Source: Streptomyces yangpuensis | Lineage (GTDB): Bacteria > Actinomycetota > Actinomycetes > Streptomycetales > Streptomycetaceae | Assembly (NCBI RefSeq): GCF_001005295.1 | Contig: NZ_LBMK01000006.1 | Location: 211,110-275,109, forward strand | Direction of reading: 5' to 3' | Length of the DNA: 64,000 bases | Part shown: in pieces, positions 33,034-42,239 of the stretch | Layout of the letters: every line of letters starts with the position of its first letter | Numbering within the stretch: the stretch's first letter is position 1 | The notes under the pieces: generated by a model | Seen by the model: the letters and a program-made list of their open reading frames with translations, nothing else | What the model was told of the DNA's origin: nothing | The model's database searches: none | Program-made: the position numbers and the translations under genes

Positions 33034-34614
33034 GTGGGCGACTCCTCCCCCTACGACGTCATCATCATCGGCACCGGCGCCGGGGGCGGTACCCTCGCCC
33101 ACCGGCTGGCGCCCTCCGGCAAGCGCGTGCTCCTCCTCGAACGCGGCGGCTGGCTGCCGCGGGAGCGGGACAACTGGGAGTCCAAGGCCGTGTTCGTCCG
33201 GGGCAAGTACCGGGCCCCGGAGTTCTGGTTCGACCGGCACGGCAACGAGTTCCCGCCCGAGGTCAACTACTACGTCGGCGGCAACACCAAGTTCTACGGA
33301 GCCGCCCTCTTCCGGCTGCGGCCCGAGGACTTCGGCGAGATCCGCCACCACGGCGGCGTCTCCCCCGCCTGGCCGCTGCGGTACGAGGACCTGGAGCCGT
33401 ACTACACGCAGGCCGAGCACCTCTACCGCGTGCACGGGCGGCACGGGGAGGACCCCGGCGAGGGCCCGGCGAGCGCGCAGTACGCCTACCCGCCGGTCGA
33501 ACACGAGCCGCGCATCCAGCAGTTGAGCGACGACCTGGAGAGGAAGGGACTGCACCCCTTCCACCTGCCCATCGGGGTCGACCTGGTGCAGGACGCCGAC
33601 GGACGGGCCGTCCCCTCCAGCGTGTGCATCCGCTGCAACCGGGTGGACGGCTTCCCCTGCCTGGTGCGCGGCAAGTCCGACGCCCAGGTGATCTGCGTGG
33701 AGCCCGCCCTCGAACACCCCGGCGTGGAACTGGTCACCGGCGCCCACGTGGTCCGGCTGGAGACCGACCCGGCCGGGCGCAGCGTCACCGCCGTCGTCGT
33801 CAGGCTGCCGGACGGCCGCGAGACCCGGTTCTCCGCGGATGTCGTGGTCGTCTCCTGCGGGGCGGTCAACTCCGCCGCCCTGTTGCTGGCCTCGGCCAAC
33901 GACCGTCACCCCCGCGGGCTGGCCAACAGCTCCGACGTGGTGGGCCGGCACTACATGCGGCACAACAACCTGGCCCTGATGGCGGTGTCGAAGGAGCCCA
34001 ACCCCACGCAGTTCCAGAAGACCCTCGCGCTGCACGACTGGTACCTGGGCGCGGACGACTGGGACTTCCCGCTGGGCGGCATCCAGATGCTGGGCAAGTC
34101 GGACGCCGAGCAGATCCACGGCGAGGCGCCGCGCTGGGCCGGAGCGGTCACCCCGGACCTGCCCTTCGAGGTACTCGCGCACCACGCGGTCGACTTCTGG
34201 CTGTGCGGCGAGGACCTTCCGCAGCCCGGCAACCGGGTCACCCTGGACGGTGACGGCGCCATCCACCTCGCACTCGACGAGAAGAACAACACCGAGGGCC
34301 TGAAGCGGCTGCGGCACAAGCTCCAGAGCATGCTCGGCCACCTGGGCATGCACGAGCACCACCTGCTGTCGCACAGCATCTACCTGCACAAGGGCATGCC
34401 GATCGGGGCGACCGCGCACCAGGCGGGCACCGTACGCTTCGGCACGGACCCGGCCTCCTCCGCACTGGACCTCAACTGCAAGGCGCACGACCTCGACAAC
34501 CTGTACGTGGTCGACACGAGCTTCTTCCCGAGCATCGGCGCGGTCAACCCGTCCCTGACCGCGATCGCCAACGCCCTGCGGGTCGGCGACCACCTCCTGG
34601 CCCGGCTGAACTGA
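33034..34614 (+). CDS. GMC family FAD oxidoreductase
   Basis: The protein of about 526 residues begins with the FAD-binding YDVIIIGTGAGGGTLAHRLA, continues with VNYYVGGNTKFYGAAL and ends with VVDTSFFPSIGAVNPSLTAIANALRVGDHLL, the GMC C-terminal signature. A Cys-rich loop CIRCNRVDGFPC near residue 200 is typical of the subgroup that includes membrane-associated sugar or sugar-acid dehydrogenases. The GTG at 33034 is my choice because AAGGA lies 11 bases upstream. A GTG at 32998 overlapping the previous stop is possible. Substrate probably an aldose or aldonate. Confidence 0.88.
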   Translation: MGDSSPYDVIIIGTGAGGGTLAHRLAPSGKRVLLLERGGWLPRERDNWESKAVFVRGKYRAPEFWFDRHGNEFPPEVNYYVGGNTKFYGAALFRLRPEDFGEIRHHGGVSPAWPLRYEDLEPYYTQAEHLYRVHGRHGEDPGEGPASAQYAYPPVEHEPRIQQLSDDLERKGLHPFHLPIGVDLVQDADGRAVPSSVCIRCNRVDGFPCLVRGKSDAQVICVEPALEHPGVELVTGAHVVRLETDPAGRSVTAVVVRLPDGRETRFSADVVVVSCGAVNSAALLLASANDRHPRGLANSSDVVGRHYMRHNNLALMAVSKEPNPTQFQKTLALHDWYLGADDWDFPLGGIQMLGKSDAEQIHGEAPRWAGAVTPDLPFEVLAHHAVDFWLCGEDLPQPGNRVTLDGDGAIHLALDEKNNTEGLKRLRHKLQSMLGHLGMHEHHLLSHSIYLHKGMPIGATAHQAGTVRFGTDPASSALDLNCKAHDLDNLYVVDTSFFPSIGAVNPSLTAIANALRVGDHLLARLN

Positions 34615-34627
34615 CCTCCGCCCCGGG

Positions 34628-34652
34628 CCCCGCCGGTCACCGACCGGCGGGG
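34628..34652 (+). terminator. Terminator after GMC oxidoreductase gene
   Basis: An 11-bp perfect GC-rich stem (34628-34638 with 34642-34652) with loop ACC begins 13 bases past the GMC stop. It would limit read-through into the SDR gene, so the SDR and oxidase genes may have their own promoter in the following 180 bases. Confidence 0.75.
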
Positions 34653-34690
34653 ACCTGCGAGAGCCTGCGCGGACCTGCGCGGACCTGCGC
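34651..34690 (+). repeat. Four tandem 10-base repeats
   Basis: Units of GGACCTGCGC occur four times in a row (the first ends in A and the second reads GAGCCTGCGC). They lie in the gap before the SDR gene, just after the terminator. A further GC hairpin lies at 34728-34746. Function unknown. Confidence 0.8.
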
Positions 34691-34835
34691 CGACCGGAGG
34701 AAGATCCTCGGCCGAACGGCCCAACCGGGGCCCGCCCGGCGGGCCCGCCGCCACAGCCGGTGATTACGTGGGCGGTCGGTCCGGCCGCCCGCGGCCCGGC
34801 CGCGCCGGGCCCGCTCGTCGAGGAGGCAGCACAAC

Positions 34836-35675
34836 GTGGATTCCACCGTCGGCGCACCGCAGGGTGTGAATCCGGCTCACCTGCTGAAGGGCCAGAAGGC
34901 GCTGGTCACGGGCGCCAACTCCGGTATCGGGAAGGCGACCGCCATCGGGCTCGGCAGGGCCGGCGCCGACGTGGTCGTGAACTACGTGGCGGACCAGGAG
35001 TCCGCCGAGGCGGTCGTCCGGGAGATCACCTCCTTCGGGGTGCGCGCGGCGGCGTACGAGGCGGACGTGTCCCAGGAGGACCAGGTCGTCGCCATGGTGG
35101 AGCGGATGGTCCGGGAGTTCGGGACGATCGACATCATGGTCGCCAACGCCGGCCTGCAACGCGACGCCCCGTTCACCGAGATGACCCTCGCCCAGTGGCA
35201 GAAGGTCCTGGACGTCAACCTGACGGGCCAGTTCCTGTGCGCGCGGGAGGCGACGAAGGAGTTCCTGCGGCGCGGCGTGGTACCCGAGGTGTCCCGGGCG
35301 GCCGGGAAGATCATCTGCATGAGCTCGGTGCACCAGATCATTCCGTGGGCGGGGCACGTCAACTACGCCTCCTCCAAGGGCGGCGTGCAGATGATGATGG
35401 AAACCCTGGCCCAGGAGCTGGCGCCGCAGAAGATCCGGGTGAACGCGGTCGCCCCCGGAGCCATCAGGACGCCGATCAACCGCGACGCCTGGGAGACCGA
35501 ACAGGCCCGCGAGGACCTGCTGAAGCTGATCCCGTACGACCGGATCGGCGACCCGGAGGACATCGCCAACGCGGTCGTCGCCCTCGCCTCCGACCTTCTG
35601 GACTACGTGGTGGGGGCCACTCTCTACGTCGACGGCGGGATGACCCTCTTCCCCGGATTCGCCACCGGCGGCTGA
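34836..35675 (+). CDS. SDR oxidoreductase, glucose 1-dehydrogenase-like
   Basis: The 279-residue short-chain dehydrogenase has the NAD(P) motif TGANSGIGKA (25-34), NAG (in VANAGLQR), the catalytic Ser in CMSSVHQ and the YxxxK in NYASSKGG, plus a C-terminal VDGGMTLFPGF. Length and the GMTLFP end fit the glucose 1-dehydrogenase group, which makes gluconolactone from beta-D-glucose. GTG start with GAGGAGG about 10 bases upstream. It sits between the GMC gene and the quinol oxidase genes, 39 bases before the latter. Confidence 0.88.
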   Translation: MDSTVGAPQGVNPAHLLKGQKALVTGANSGIGKATAIGLGRAGADVVVNYVADQESAEAVVREITSFGVRAAAYEADVSQEDQVVAMVERMVREFGTIDIMVANAGLQRDAPFTEMTLAQWQKVLDVNLTGQFLCAREATKEFLRRGVVPEVSRAAGKIICMSSVHQIIPWAGHVNYASSKGGVQMMMETLAQELAPQKIRVNAVAPGAIRTPINRDAWETEQAREDLLKLIPYDRIGDPEDIANAVVALASDLLDYVVGATLYVDGGMTLFPGFATGG

Positions 35676-35714
35676 CCGCTCCCCCTCCGCCAGGTCCTAG
35701 CAGCGAAGGCACGC

Positions 35715-37166
35715 ATGCACACGATGTTCCAGCTGCTGGCGGCGGACGCGCCGGCCCAGCTGCTCCCGGCCCGACAGCTCATGGCCTTCACCCTCGCCTC
35801 GCACATCATCCTGGTACCGCTGGGCGTGGCCCTGCCCTTCATCACCCTGCTGATGCACTACCGCGGCATCCGCCGCGACGACCCCACCGCCCTGCTGCTG
35901 GCACGGCGGTGGTCGGCCGTCATGGCGGTGCAGTTCGCCGTCGGCGTCGTCACCGGCACCGTCCTGTCCTTCGAGTTCGGGCTGCTCTGGCCGGGGCTCA
36001 TGGGCAAGTGGGGCGACGTGTTCGGCATCGGCTTCGGTGTCGAGGCCTGGGCCTTCTTCCTCGAAGCGGTGCTCATCGCGATCTACCTGTACGGCTGGCG
36101 CCGGCTGAAGCCCCGTACGCACTTCCTGCTCGGCCTCCCGCTGCCGGCCGCCGCGCTGATGGGGGCGTTCGGCATCCTGGCCGCCAATTCGTGGATGAAC
36201 ACACCGCGGGGCTTCACCCTCGACTCCGCGGGCAACCCGGTCGACGTGAACATCTGGAAGGCCGTCTTCACCCCCATGTTCGGCCCGCAGTACTGGCACT
36301 TCGTCGTGGCGATGGTGCTGACCGCGGGATACGTGGTGGCCGGGGTCTACGCCGTCGGCTGGCTGCGCGGCCGCCGGGACCACTACCACCGGCTCGGCTT
36401 CACCGTCCCCTTCACCGTCGCCGCCGTCGCCACCCCGATCCAGCTCTTCCTCGGCGACTCCATCGCCCGGCAGGTGTTCCACAAGCAGCCGGTGAAGTTC
36501 GCCGCCCTGGAGATCGTCTGGGAGACCGACACCCACGTCCCCGAGTACCTGTTCGGCCGGCTGCACCCGGACGGAACGGTCTCGGGCGGTATCAAGGTCC
36601 CGCAGCTCGACTCCATCCTGGCCGGCTTCAGCCCGGACACGAAGGTGATCGGGCTGTCCTCGGTGCCCGAGAGCGACCGGCCGAACGCCACGCAGGCGAC
36701 CATCGCCCACTGGGCCTTCGACCTCATGGCCGTGATCGGGTCCGTGCTGGTGCTGCTCGCCCTCTGGTACGCCCTGGTCTGGTGGCGGCGCCGCAGGCTG
36801 CCGGAGTCCAAGTGGTTCTGGCGCAGCGCCGCCTGCGCGGGGGTCGCCTCCGTCGTGGCCGTGGAATGCGGCTGGGTCGCCACCGAGGTGGGGCGCCAGC
36901 CGTGGATCGTCTACCAGAACATGCGGGTCGCCGAGGCCGTCACCGCGACGCGCTCGACCACCTTGTGGATCATGTTCGGGCTGGTGATCGTGGTGTACGT
37001 GTTCGTCTTCGGCGCGTTCCTCGCCGTCCTGCTGAAGATGCGCACCCGATGGCGGCTCGCCGACGCGCAGGAGGGGGCGGGGCGTCCGGTCGAGCCACCG
37101 GAGGCGGACACACCGTACGGACCGCGCTCGTCCGTGGCATCGGCCTCCCGGGACGGCAGCCCGTGA
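35715..37166 (+). CDS. cydA: Cytochrome bd-type quinol oxidase subunit I
   Basis: The 483-residue protein has about nine membrane helices and the key residues of CydA. His30 (LASHIILVP) is a haem ligand, and EVGRQPWIVYQNMRVAEAV near 391-409 carries the GRQPW motif and the Met haem ligand. The quinol loop is short, as in the cyanide-insensitive CioA branch. It reduces O2 with electrons from quinol and conserves less energy than haem-copper oxidases. Its stop is overlapped by the GTG of subunit II. No cydDC assembly genes are in the window, so they must lie elsewhere. Confidence 0.92.
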   Translation: MHTMFQLLAADAPAQLLPARQLMAFTLASHIILVPLGVALPFITLLMHYRGIRRDDPTALLLARRWSAVMAVQFAVGVVTGTVLSFEFGLLWPGLMGKWGDVFGIGFGVEAWAFFLEAVLIAIYLYGWRRLKPRTHFLLGLPLPAAALMGAFGILAANSWMNTPRGFTLDSAGNPVDVNIWKAVFTPMFGPQYWHFVVAMVLTAGYVVAGVYAVGWLRGRRDHYHRLGFTVPFTVAAVATPIQLFLGDSIARQVFHKQPVKFAALEIVWETDTHVPEYLFGRLHPDGTVSGGIKVPQLDSILAGFSPDTKVIGLSSVPESDRPNATQATIAHWAFDLMAVIGSVLVLLALWYALVWWRRRRLPESKWFWRSAACAGVASVVAVECGWVATEVGRQPWIVYQNMRVAEAVTATRSTTLWIMFGLVIVVYVFVFGAFLAVLLKMRTRWRLADAQEGAGRPVEPPEADTPYGPRSSVASASRDGSP

Positions 37167-38224
37167 CCGCCGACGTCATCGCCTTCGTGCTGCTGCTCGC
37201 CGTGACCGCCTACACCTGCGCGGGCGGCACCGACTACGGGGCCGGCTTCTGGGACCTGACCGCGGGAGGGACGGAGCGGGGCAAGCGGCCCCGGTGGCTC
37301 ATCGACCACGCCATGGCCCCGGTGTGGGAGGTCAACAACGTCTGGCTGATCTTCATCTTCGTCATCATGTGGACGGGGTTCCCGGTCTTCTTCCAGACGG
37401 TGTTCTCCGCGATGTGGGTACCGCTCGCGCTGGCCGCCGTCGGCATGGTCCTGCGCGGCGCCGGCTTCGCCTTCCGCAAGGCCTCGCAGCGGATCGCCGG
37501 GCGGCGCCTGTTCGGGACCCTGTTCGCCGTGTCCTCGCTTCTGACGCCCTTCTTCCTCGGCGCGGCCGTCGGCGGGATCGCCTCCGGCCGGGTCGCGCTC
37601 GGTACGGAGGCCTCGGCGAAGGCCTGGTCCAACCCCACCTCCCTCATGTTCGGGCTGCTGGCCATCGCGACCACGGCCTTCCTCGGCGCCGTGTTCCTCT
37701 CCGGCGACGCCCGCCGCTTCGACGCGCCCGATCTGGTCGACCACTTCCGGGGGCGGGCCCTGGCCTCGCTGGCCGTGGTGGCCGTACTGGCCGTGGTCGC
37801 GCTGTTCGTCACCCGCACGGACGCCCCGCACATCTGGCACGGCCTCACCCACGGCGTGGGGCTCGGCTTCGTCCTCCTGGCCGCGGCGGCCACTTTCGCC
37901 ACGGCGTGGCTGCTGCTGCGCCCGCCGGGGACCTGGGTACGCGTCACGGCCGTCGGGGTCGTCGCGGCGGCGGTCCTCGCCTGGGGCATGGCCCAGCGTC
38001 CCTACCTCATCCCCACCTCGCTGACGGTCGCCGACGCCGCGGGTGCCCCGTCCACCCTGACGTGGCTGGTGTTCGTCACCCTGGTCTCGCTGGTGATCGT
38101 CGCCCCGGCCGTCTTCCTCCTGTACTGGCTGGACACGCACGGCGAGCTGGAGTCGCTCACCGACACCGACCTGCGGCGCCGCGGCGGCGCCGCCGGACCG
38201 GGCGAGGGCGCCGATGGGGCCTGA
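37163..38224 (+). CDS. cydB: Cytochrome bd-type quinol oxidase subunit II
   Basis: The 353-residue membrane protein has CydB features: the helix-1 start IAFVLLLAVTAYTCAGGTDYGAGFWDL, HAMAPVWEVNNVWLIF, FFQTVFSAMWVPL and about eight helices. GTG start overlaps the cydA stop (GTGA), showing tight coupling. It forms the heterodimer with subunit I in the cytoplasmic membrane. The C-terminal 25 residues are charged and Gly-rich. The antiporter gene follows after 42 bases. Confidence 0.92.
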   Translation: MTADVIAFVLLLAVTAYTCAGGTDYGAGFWDLTAGGTERGKRPRWLIDHAMAPVWEVNNVWLIFIFVIMWTGFPVFFQTVFSAMWVPLALAAVGMVLRGAGFAFRKASQRIAGRRLFGTLFAVSSLLTPFFLGAAVGGIASGRVALGTEASAKAWSNPTSLMFGLLAIATTAFLGAVFLSGDARRFDAPDLVDHFRGRALASLAVVAVLAVVALFVTRTDAPHIWHGLTHGVGLGFVLLAAAATFATAWLLLRPPGTWVRVTAVGVVAAAVLAWGMAQRPYLIPTSLTVADAAGAPSTLTWLVFVTLVSLVIVAPAVFLLYWLDTHGELESLTDTDLRRRGGAAGPGEGADGA

Positions 38225-38266
38225 GGGCCGTCCGCCGCAGCGGAAAGACCGGAGGGGAACGCCGTC

Positions 38267-40033
38267 GTGAACGAGGACCGGATCCTCCTCGGCATCGCCC
38301 TCACGGTGGGGCTGGCCGCCTCCTGCCAGATCCTCGCCGGAAAGCTGCGCGTACCGGCGCTGCTCCTGCTGCTGCCGGCCGGTTTCGTCGCCGGGGCACT
38401 GACCGACGTCATCCATCCGGACAACCTGCTCGGGCCGGAGTTCTCCGCCCTGGTCTCCCTGTCGGTGGCGGTGATCCTGTACGACGCCGGGCTCGGGCTC
38501 GACGTGAGCCGGCTCACCGGCCGCACCCGGGGGATCGTCGGCCGGCTGCTGGCGACCGGCGTCCTCGTCACCTTCCTGGCCGTCGGCGCCGTCGCCCCCG
38601 CCCTGTTCGGCATGTCCCTGGCCAGTGCCGCGATGGTGGGCGTGATCCTCGTGGTGTCGGGCCCGACGGTCGTGGGGCCCCTCCTCGAATACGTGCGGCC
38701 CACCGACAGGCTGCGGCGCGTCCTGGTCTGGGAGGGGACGCTGATCGACCCGATCGGCGGCATCCTCGGGGCGCTCGTCTTCCACGCCGTCTCCTCCTCG
38801 CAGGCCGACCTGGGCCGGGGCTACCAGCTGGGCCAGTTCGCGATCAGCATGGGCGTCGGCCTGGTCGGCGGCGTCGTGGGCGTCGCCCTGCTGTGGCTGA
38901 CGCTGCGCGTGCTGCGGCTCGGCGAGACGCTCGGCACGATCGCCCAGCTGGCCGTGGTGATCGTGGTGGCGGCGGGATGCGACGTCGTCCGTGACGACAC
39001 CGGACTGATCGCCGCGACCGTCACCGGTCTGGCCGTCGCCAACCTCCCCGGTTTCGACATGCCCGCCCGGCGGCCCTTCTTCGAGACGCTGGTCCAGCTG
39101 ATCATCGGCCTGCTGTTCGTCTCGATCTCCTCGACCGTCACCCCGGCCTCCCTGCGGCCCGTACTGCTCCCCTCGCTCGCCCTCGTCGCGTTCCTGGTCC
39201 TGGTCGTACGGCCGCTGGTCGCCTTCCTTTCCACGGGGAGGTCGGGGCTGACCCGCGGGGAGCGTGGGTTCATCGGCTGGATGGCCCCGCGCGGCATCGT
39301 CGCCGCCTCCACGGCCTCCGCCTTCGCCACCACCCTGTCCGACCAGGGTCTGGCCGGGGCGGGGAAGATCCTGCCCGTCACCTTCCTGGTGATCGTGGGA
39401 ACCGTCCTGCTCTACGCCCTGACCGCCGCGCCCGTGGCCCGCAGGCTCGGCGTCGTCCGCCCGTCCCGCTCACGTCCCCTGCTGGTCGGCGGCGACCACT
39501 GGGTCGTCGACCTGGGCAGGGCCCTGCGGTCGGCCGGACTCGACGTCCTCATGTGGGCCGGCGACGAGGACGAGCGGGAGCGGATCAAGGACGCCGGACT
39601 CGAACTGGCCCAGGGGGAGCTCCTGGCCACGGCCACCAATCCGCGCGCCCGGCTGGAGGGCGTCACCACCGTCTTCCTGCTCACGGACGACGACGACTTC
39701 AACGCCCTGGCCTCGGTCGTGGTGGAGGGCAACGTCGAGGGGCCCGTCTACCGGGTCGCGCCCCCGCACGAGGGTCACGGCGTCGTCGCCCCCTACACGG
39801 GCGGCGACGTCCTCTTCGGCGCCCGTCTGGTCCGGCACGTCCTGGCCGAGCGGTACCGGCGGGGCGCCCGGTACCTGGTGCAGCCTGCTTCCCGGCCGGT
39901 CCCGGCGGGCTCCGAGACGCTGTTCGTGGTACGCGGCGACGGCAGGCTCCACCCGGTCACCGAGGGCGGGACCGTCTCCCCGGCGGCGGACGACCTCCTC
40001 GTCCTGCTCGGTCCCGTACCGCGTCCGGAGTGA
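38267..40033 (+). CDS. Cation:proton antiporter with C-terminal TrkA-like domain
   Basis: The 588-residue protein starts with a GTG preceded by GGAGGGG. Residues 1-390 form about 12-13 helices of a CPA-type Na+/H+ or K+/H+ antiporter (conserved VILYDAGLGL, VSGPTVVGPLLEYVRP with acidic residues nearby, and ARRPFFETLVQLIIGLLFV). Residues 400-585 form a soluble Rossmann-like TrkA-N region plus a C-terminal part that would gate transport by nucleotide or ion binding. In other bacteria such domains respond to NAD(H) or c-di-AMP. The stop codon lies inside a 15-base tandem repeat. Confidence 0.88.
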   Translation: MNEDRILLGIALTVGLAASCQILAGKLRVPALLLLLPAGFVAGALTDVIHPDNLLGPEFSALVSLSVAVILYDAGLGLDVSRLTGRTRGIVGRLLATGVLVTFLAVGAVAPALFGMSLASAAMVGVILVVSGPTVVGPLLEYVRPTDRLRRVLVWEGTLIDPIGGILGALVFHAVSSSQADLGRGYQLGQFAISMGVGLVGGVVGVALLWLTLRVLRLGETLGTIAQLAVVIVVAAGCDVVRDDTGLIAATVTGLAVANLPGFDMPARRPFFETLVQLIIGLLFVSISSTVTPASLRPVLLPSLALVAFLVLVVRPLVAFLSTGRSGLTRGERGFIGWMAPRGIVAASTASAFATTLSDQGLAGAGKILPVTFLVIVGTVLLYALTAAPVARRLGVVRPSRSRPLLVGGDHWVVDLGRALRSAGLDVLMWAGDEDERERIKDAGLELAQGELLATATNPRARLEGVTTVFLLTDDDDFNALASVVVEGNVEGPVYRVAPPHEGHGVVAPYTGGDVLFGARLVRHVLAERYRRGARYLVQPASRPVPAGSETLFVVRGDGRLHPVTEGGTVSPAADDLLVLLGPVPRPE

Positions 40034-40065
40034 CCGCGTCCGGGGTGACCGCGTCCGGGGTGACC
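40021..40065 (+). repeat. Three tandem 15-base repeats over a stop codon
   Basis: GCGTCCGGAGTGACC is followed by two copies of GCGTCCGGGGTGACC. The antiporter stop codon TGA is in the first copy, and each further copy would again supply an in-frame TGA. Expansion therefore leaves the protein unchanged. Confidence 0.9.
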
Positions 40066-40232
40066 GCCTCCCGGTCTCGCCACCGGCGGCATGCGGAGGG
40101 CGGGAGACGGCCTTACCGTGGGGCCGAAAGCCGTCCCGAACCGCGAACCGGAGGTCGGAGGTCACACGTGCCGTTGCCGCACAGGCGCACGAAGGCGCCC
40201 GCCGGGCCACCGGACGCCCGCTCCGGTCCCTG

Positions 40233-41522
40233 ATGTCCTGGGCCTCCCGCTTCCGGCTGCTGCAGTACACGAAGGCCAGCCTCTGGATCGTGCCGCTGAT
40301 CGGTCTGGTCCTCGGCGTACTGCTGGCGGAATGGGCCGTCTCCGTGGACGCCACGGAGTGGCTCCCGGCCGGCTGGCGGTACTCCGCCTCGACGGCCGGC
40401 GGCGTACTCACCGCCATCGTCGGCGCGATGATCGCCCTGCTCGGATTCGTCGTCACGATCGGCGTGCTCGTCGTCCAGCAGGCGACGGGCACCCTGTCCC
40501 CGCGCTACATGCGCCTGTGGTACCGCGACCGGCTGCAGAAGGCCGTGCTGGCCACCTTCACCGGGACCTTCTCCTTCTCCTTCGCCCTGCTGCGCAGCAT
40601 CGAGTCCGACTCCGTGCCCGACCTCGGGGTCACCATGGCCGGGTCGGCCGTGTCCGTCAGCCTGTTGCTGCTGCTCGTCTACCTCAACCGGTTCACCCAC
40701 AACCTCCGGCCCGTGGCCATCGCCGGCCTGGTCGGACGGATGGGCGAGGAGGTCCTGGCACGCGGGGAGGCCGCGGTCCTCGGCGCCGCGCCGCGCGCGG
40801 GCGACCCCGTACCGCCTCCGGCCGGCGGTCCGGTCACCTACGTTCGGTCCGAACGCGGCGGTGTGATCCAGGCGTTCCACCCGGAACGGCTCACGGCCCT
40901 GGCGGCGCGCCACGACTGCCTCCTCGTGGTCACCCGCCTGGTCGGCGACTACGTACCGCCGGGCGCCGTCGTCGTCGAGGTGCACGGCGCAGGCCCGGCC
41001 CCCGCGGCGCGGCGGGTGACCGGACTGATCGCCTTCGGCTCCGAGCGGACCATCGAGCAGGACCCGGCGTTCGCGCTGCGGGTCCTCGTGGACATCGCCG
41101 TCCGGGCGCTCTCCCCCGCCGTGAACGACCCGACCACCGCGGTCCAGGTGCTCAACCGGATCGAGACGTTCCTCCACACGGTCGGCCGCACCGGCCTGCG
41201 CAACCGCTACGTGCTGGCCGACCGGGACGGCACGCCGCGGCTGGTGGTGCAGGGCCGGGACTGGGAGGACTACCTCCAGCTGGCCGTGACCGAGATCCGC
41301 GAGTACGGCACCTCGTCCGTCCAGATCTGCCGGCGGCTGCGCGCCCTGCTGGAGGGCCTGCTTACCGCCCTGCCCCCGGGCCCCCTGCCGGCCGTCCACA
41401 CCGAACTGACCCTGCTGCGGGAGGCCGTCGAGCGCGAGTACCCCGACCCCGCCCGCCGCACCCGTGCCCGCACCCCCGACCCCCAGGGCATCGGTGCCCG
41501 CCCCCGCCCCCGCTCCGACTGA
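40233..41522 (+). CDS. DUF2254 family membrane protein
   Basis: The 429-residue protein matches DUF2254. Four membrane helices lie in the first 160 residues (LWIVPLIGLVLGVLLAEWAVS, GVLTAIVGAMIALLGFVVTIGVLVVQQATG, and two more). A large soluble domain with GVIQAFHPERLTALAARH, DPAFALRVLVDIAVRALSPAVNDPTTAVQVLNRIE and a Pro/Arg-rich tail follows. The conserved LSPAVNDPTTA stretch is diagnostic. Function is unknown. The protein ends 4 bases before the stop of the convergent thymidine kinase gene and closes the plus-strand accessory block. Confidence 0.9.
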   Translation: MSWASRFRLLQYTKASLWIVPLIGLVLGVLLAEWAVSVDATEWLPAGWRYSASTAGGVLTAIVGAMIALLGFVVTIGVLVVQQATGTLSPRYMRLWYRDRLQKAVLATFTGTFSFSFALLRSIESDSVPDLGVTMAGSAVSVSLLLLLVYLNRFTHNLRPVAIAGLVGRMGEEVLARGEAAVLGAAPRAGDPVPPPAGGPVTYVRSERGGVIQAFHPERLTALAARHDCLLVVTRLVGDYVPPGAVVVEVHGAGPAPAARRVTGLIAFGSERTIEQDPAFALRVLVDIAVRALSPAVNDPTTAVQVLNRIETFLHTVGRTGLRNRYVLADRDGTPRLVVQGRDWEDYLQLAVTEIREYGTSSVQICRRLRALLEGLLTALPPGPLPAVHTELTLLREAVEREYPDPARRTRARTPDPQGIGARPRPRSD

Positions 41523-41526
41523 CCGG

Positions 41527-42177
41527 TCAGCCGGAGGTGACGGGGAGGACGTCCGGGGAGAGGGCGGCGGCGTGGGCCGCGGCGGAGGTCATGCGGCGGC
41601 GGTGGTGGCGGCGGCAGAGGACCTCGTAGCCGATCTCCTCCGACGGGCGGTTCACGTCACCGACGACGACCTGCTCGCCCTCGACGACCATCACGCCGCC
41701 GACCGTGCGGGCGTTGTGGGTGGCGCGGGCGCCGCACCAGCACAGGGCCTCGACCTGGAGCTGCTCTATCCGGTCGGCGAGTTCGATCAGGCGCTGCGAG
41801 CCCGGGAAGAGCTTCGTGCGGAAGTCCGTGGTGATACCGAAGGCGAAGACGTCCTTGTCGAGGTCGTCTACGATCCTGGCCAGCTGGTCGATCTGCTCCG
41901 GAGCCAGGAACTGGGCCTCGTCGACGATCACGTAGTCCGCCTTGCCGCCCTGGGACAGCTCGCCCACGAGGTAGGCGTAGAGGTCCATGGCGTCGGCGAC
42001 CTCGACCGCCTCGGTGACCAGGCCCAGACGCGAGGACAGCTTGCCCTCGCCGGCCCGGTCCTGGCGGGTGAAGATCACGCCCTGCAGGCCGCGGGCCGAG
42101 CGGTTGTGCGTGATCTGGAGCGCCAGAGTGCTCTTTCCGCAGTCCATCGTTCCGGAGAAGAACACCAGCTCGGGCAT
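41527..42177 (-). CDS. tdk: Thymidine kinase
   Basis: The 216-residue type II thymidine kinase phosphorylates thymidine for dTMP salvage. It has the P-loop SGTMDCGKST (8-17), YVIVDEAQFL (Walker B), GITTDFRTKLFPGS, a lasso region with CWCGARATHNAR and a C-terminal CRRHH. The cysteines and His form the structural zinc site. The start at 42177 gives the standard MPELVFFSG start; the open frame goes further without homology. Zinc-containing tetramer in the cytoplasm. First codon lies 62 bases after the phosphatase stop. Confidence 0.95.
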   Translation of the reverse strand: MPELVFFSGTMDCGKSTLALQITHNRSARGLQGVIFTRQDRAGEGKLSSRLGLVTEAVEVADAMDLYAYLVGELSQGGKADYVIVDEAQFLAPEQIDQLARIVDDLDKDVFAFGITTDFRTKLFPGSQRLIELADRIEQLQVEALCWCGARATHNARTVGGVMVVEGEQVVVGDVNRPSEEIGYEVLCRRHHRRRMTSAAAHAAALSPDVLPVTSG

Positions 42178-42239
42178 GGGAAGTACGGACCTTTCGGGTC
42201 GTGGGCGGGTACGGGGGTGGCGGCCGGAGACCGGACCGG

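Noticed and set aside
34760-38224. Open frame of about 1,154 codons ending in CydB
   Set aside because: Homology to CydB begins only at the GTG at 37163, which overlaps the CydA stop; the upstream part is the wrong frame of the SDR and CydA genes.
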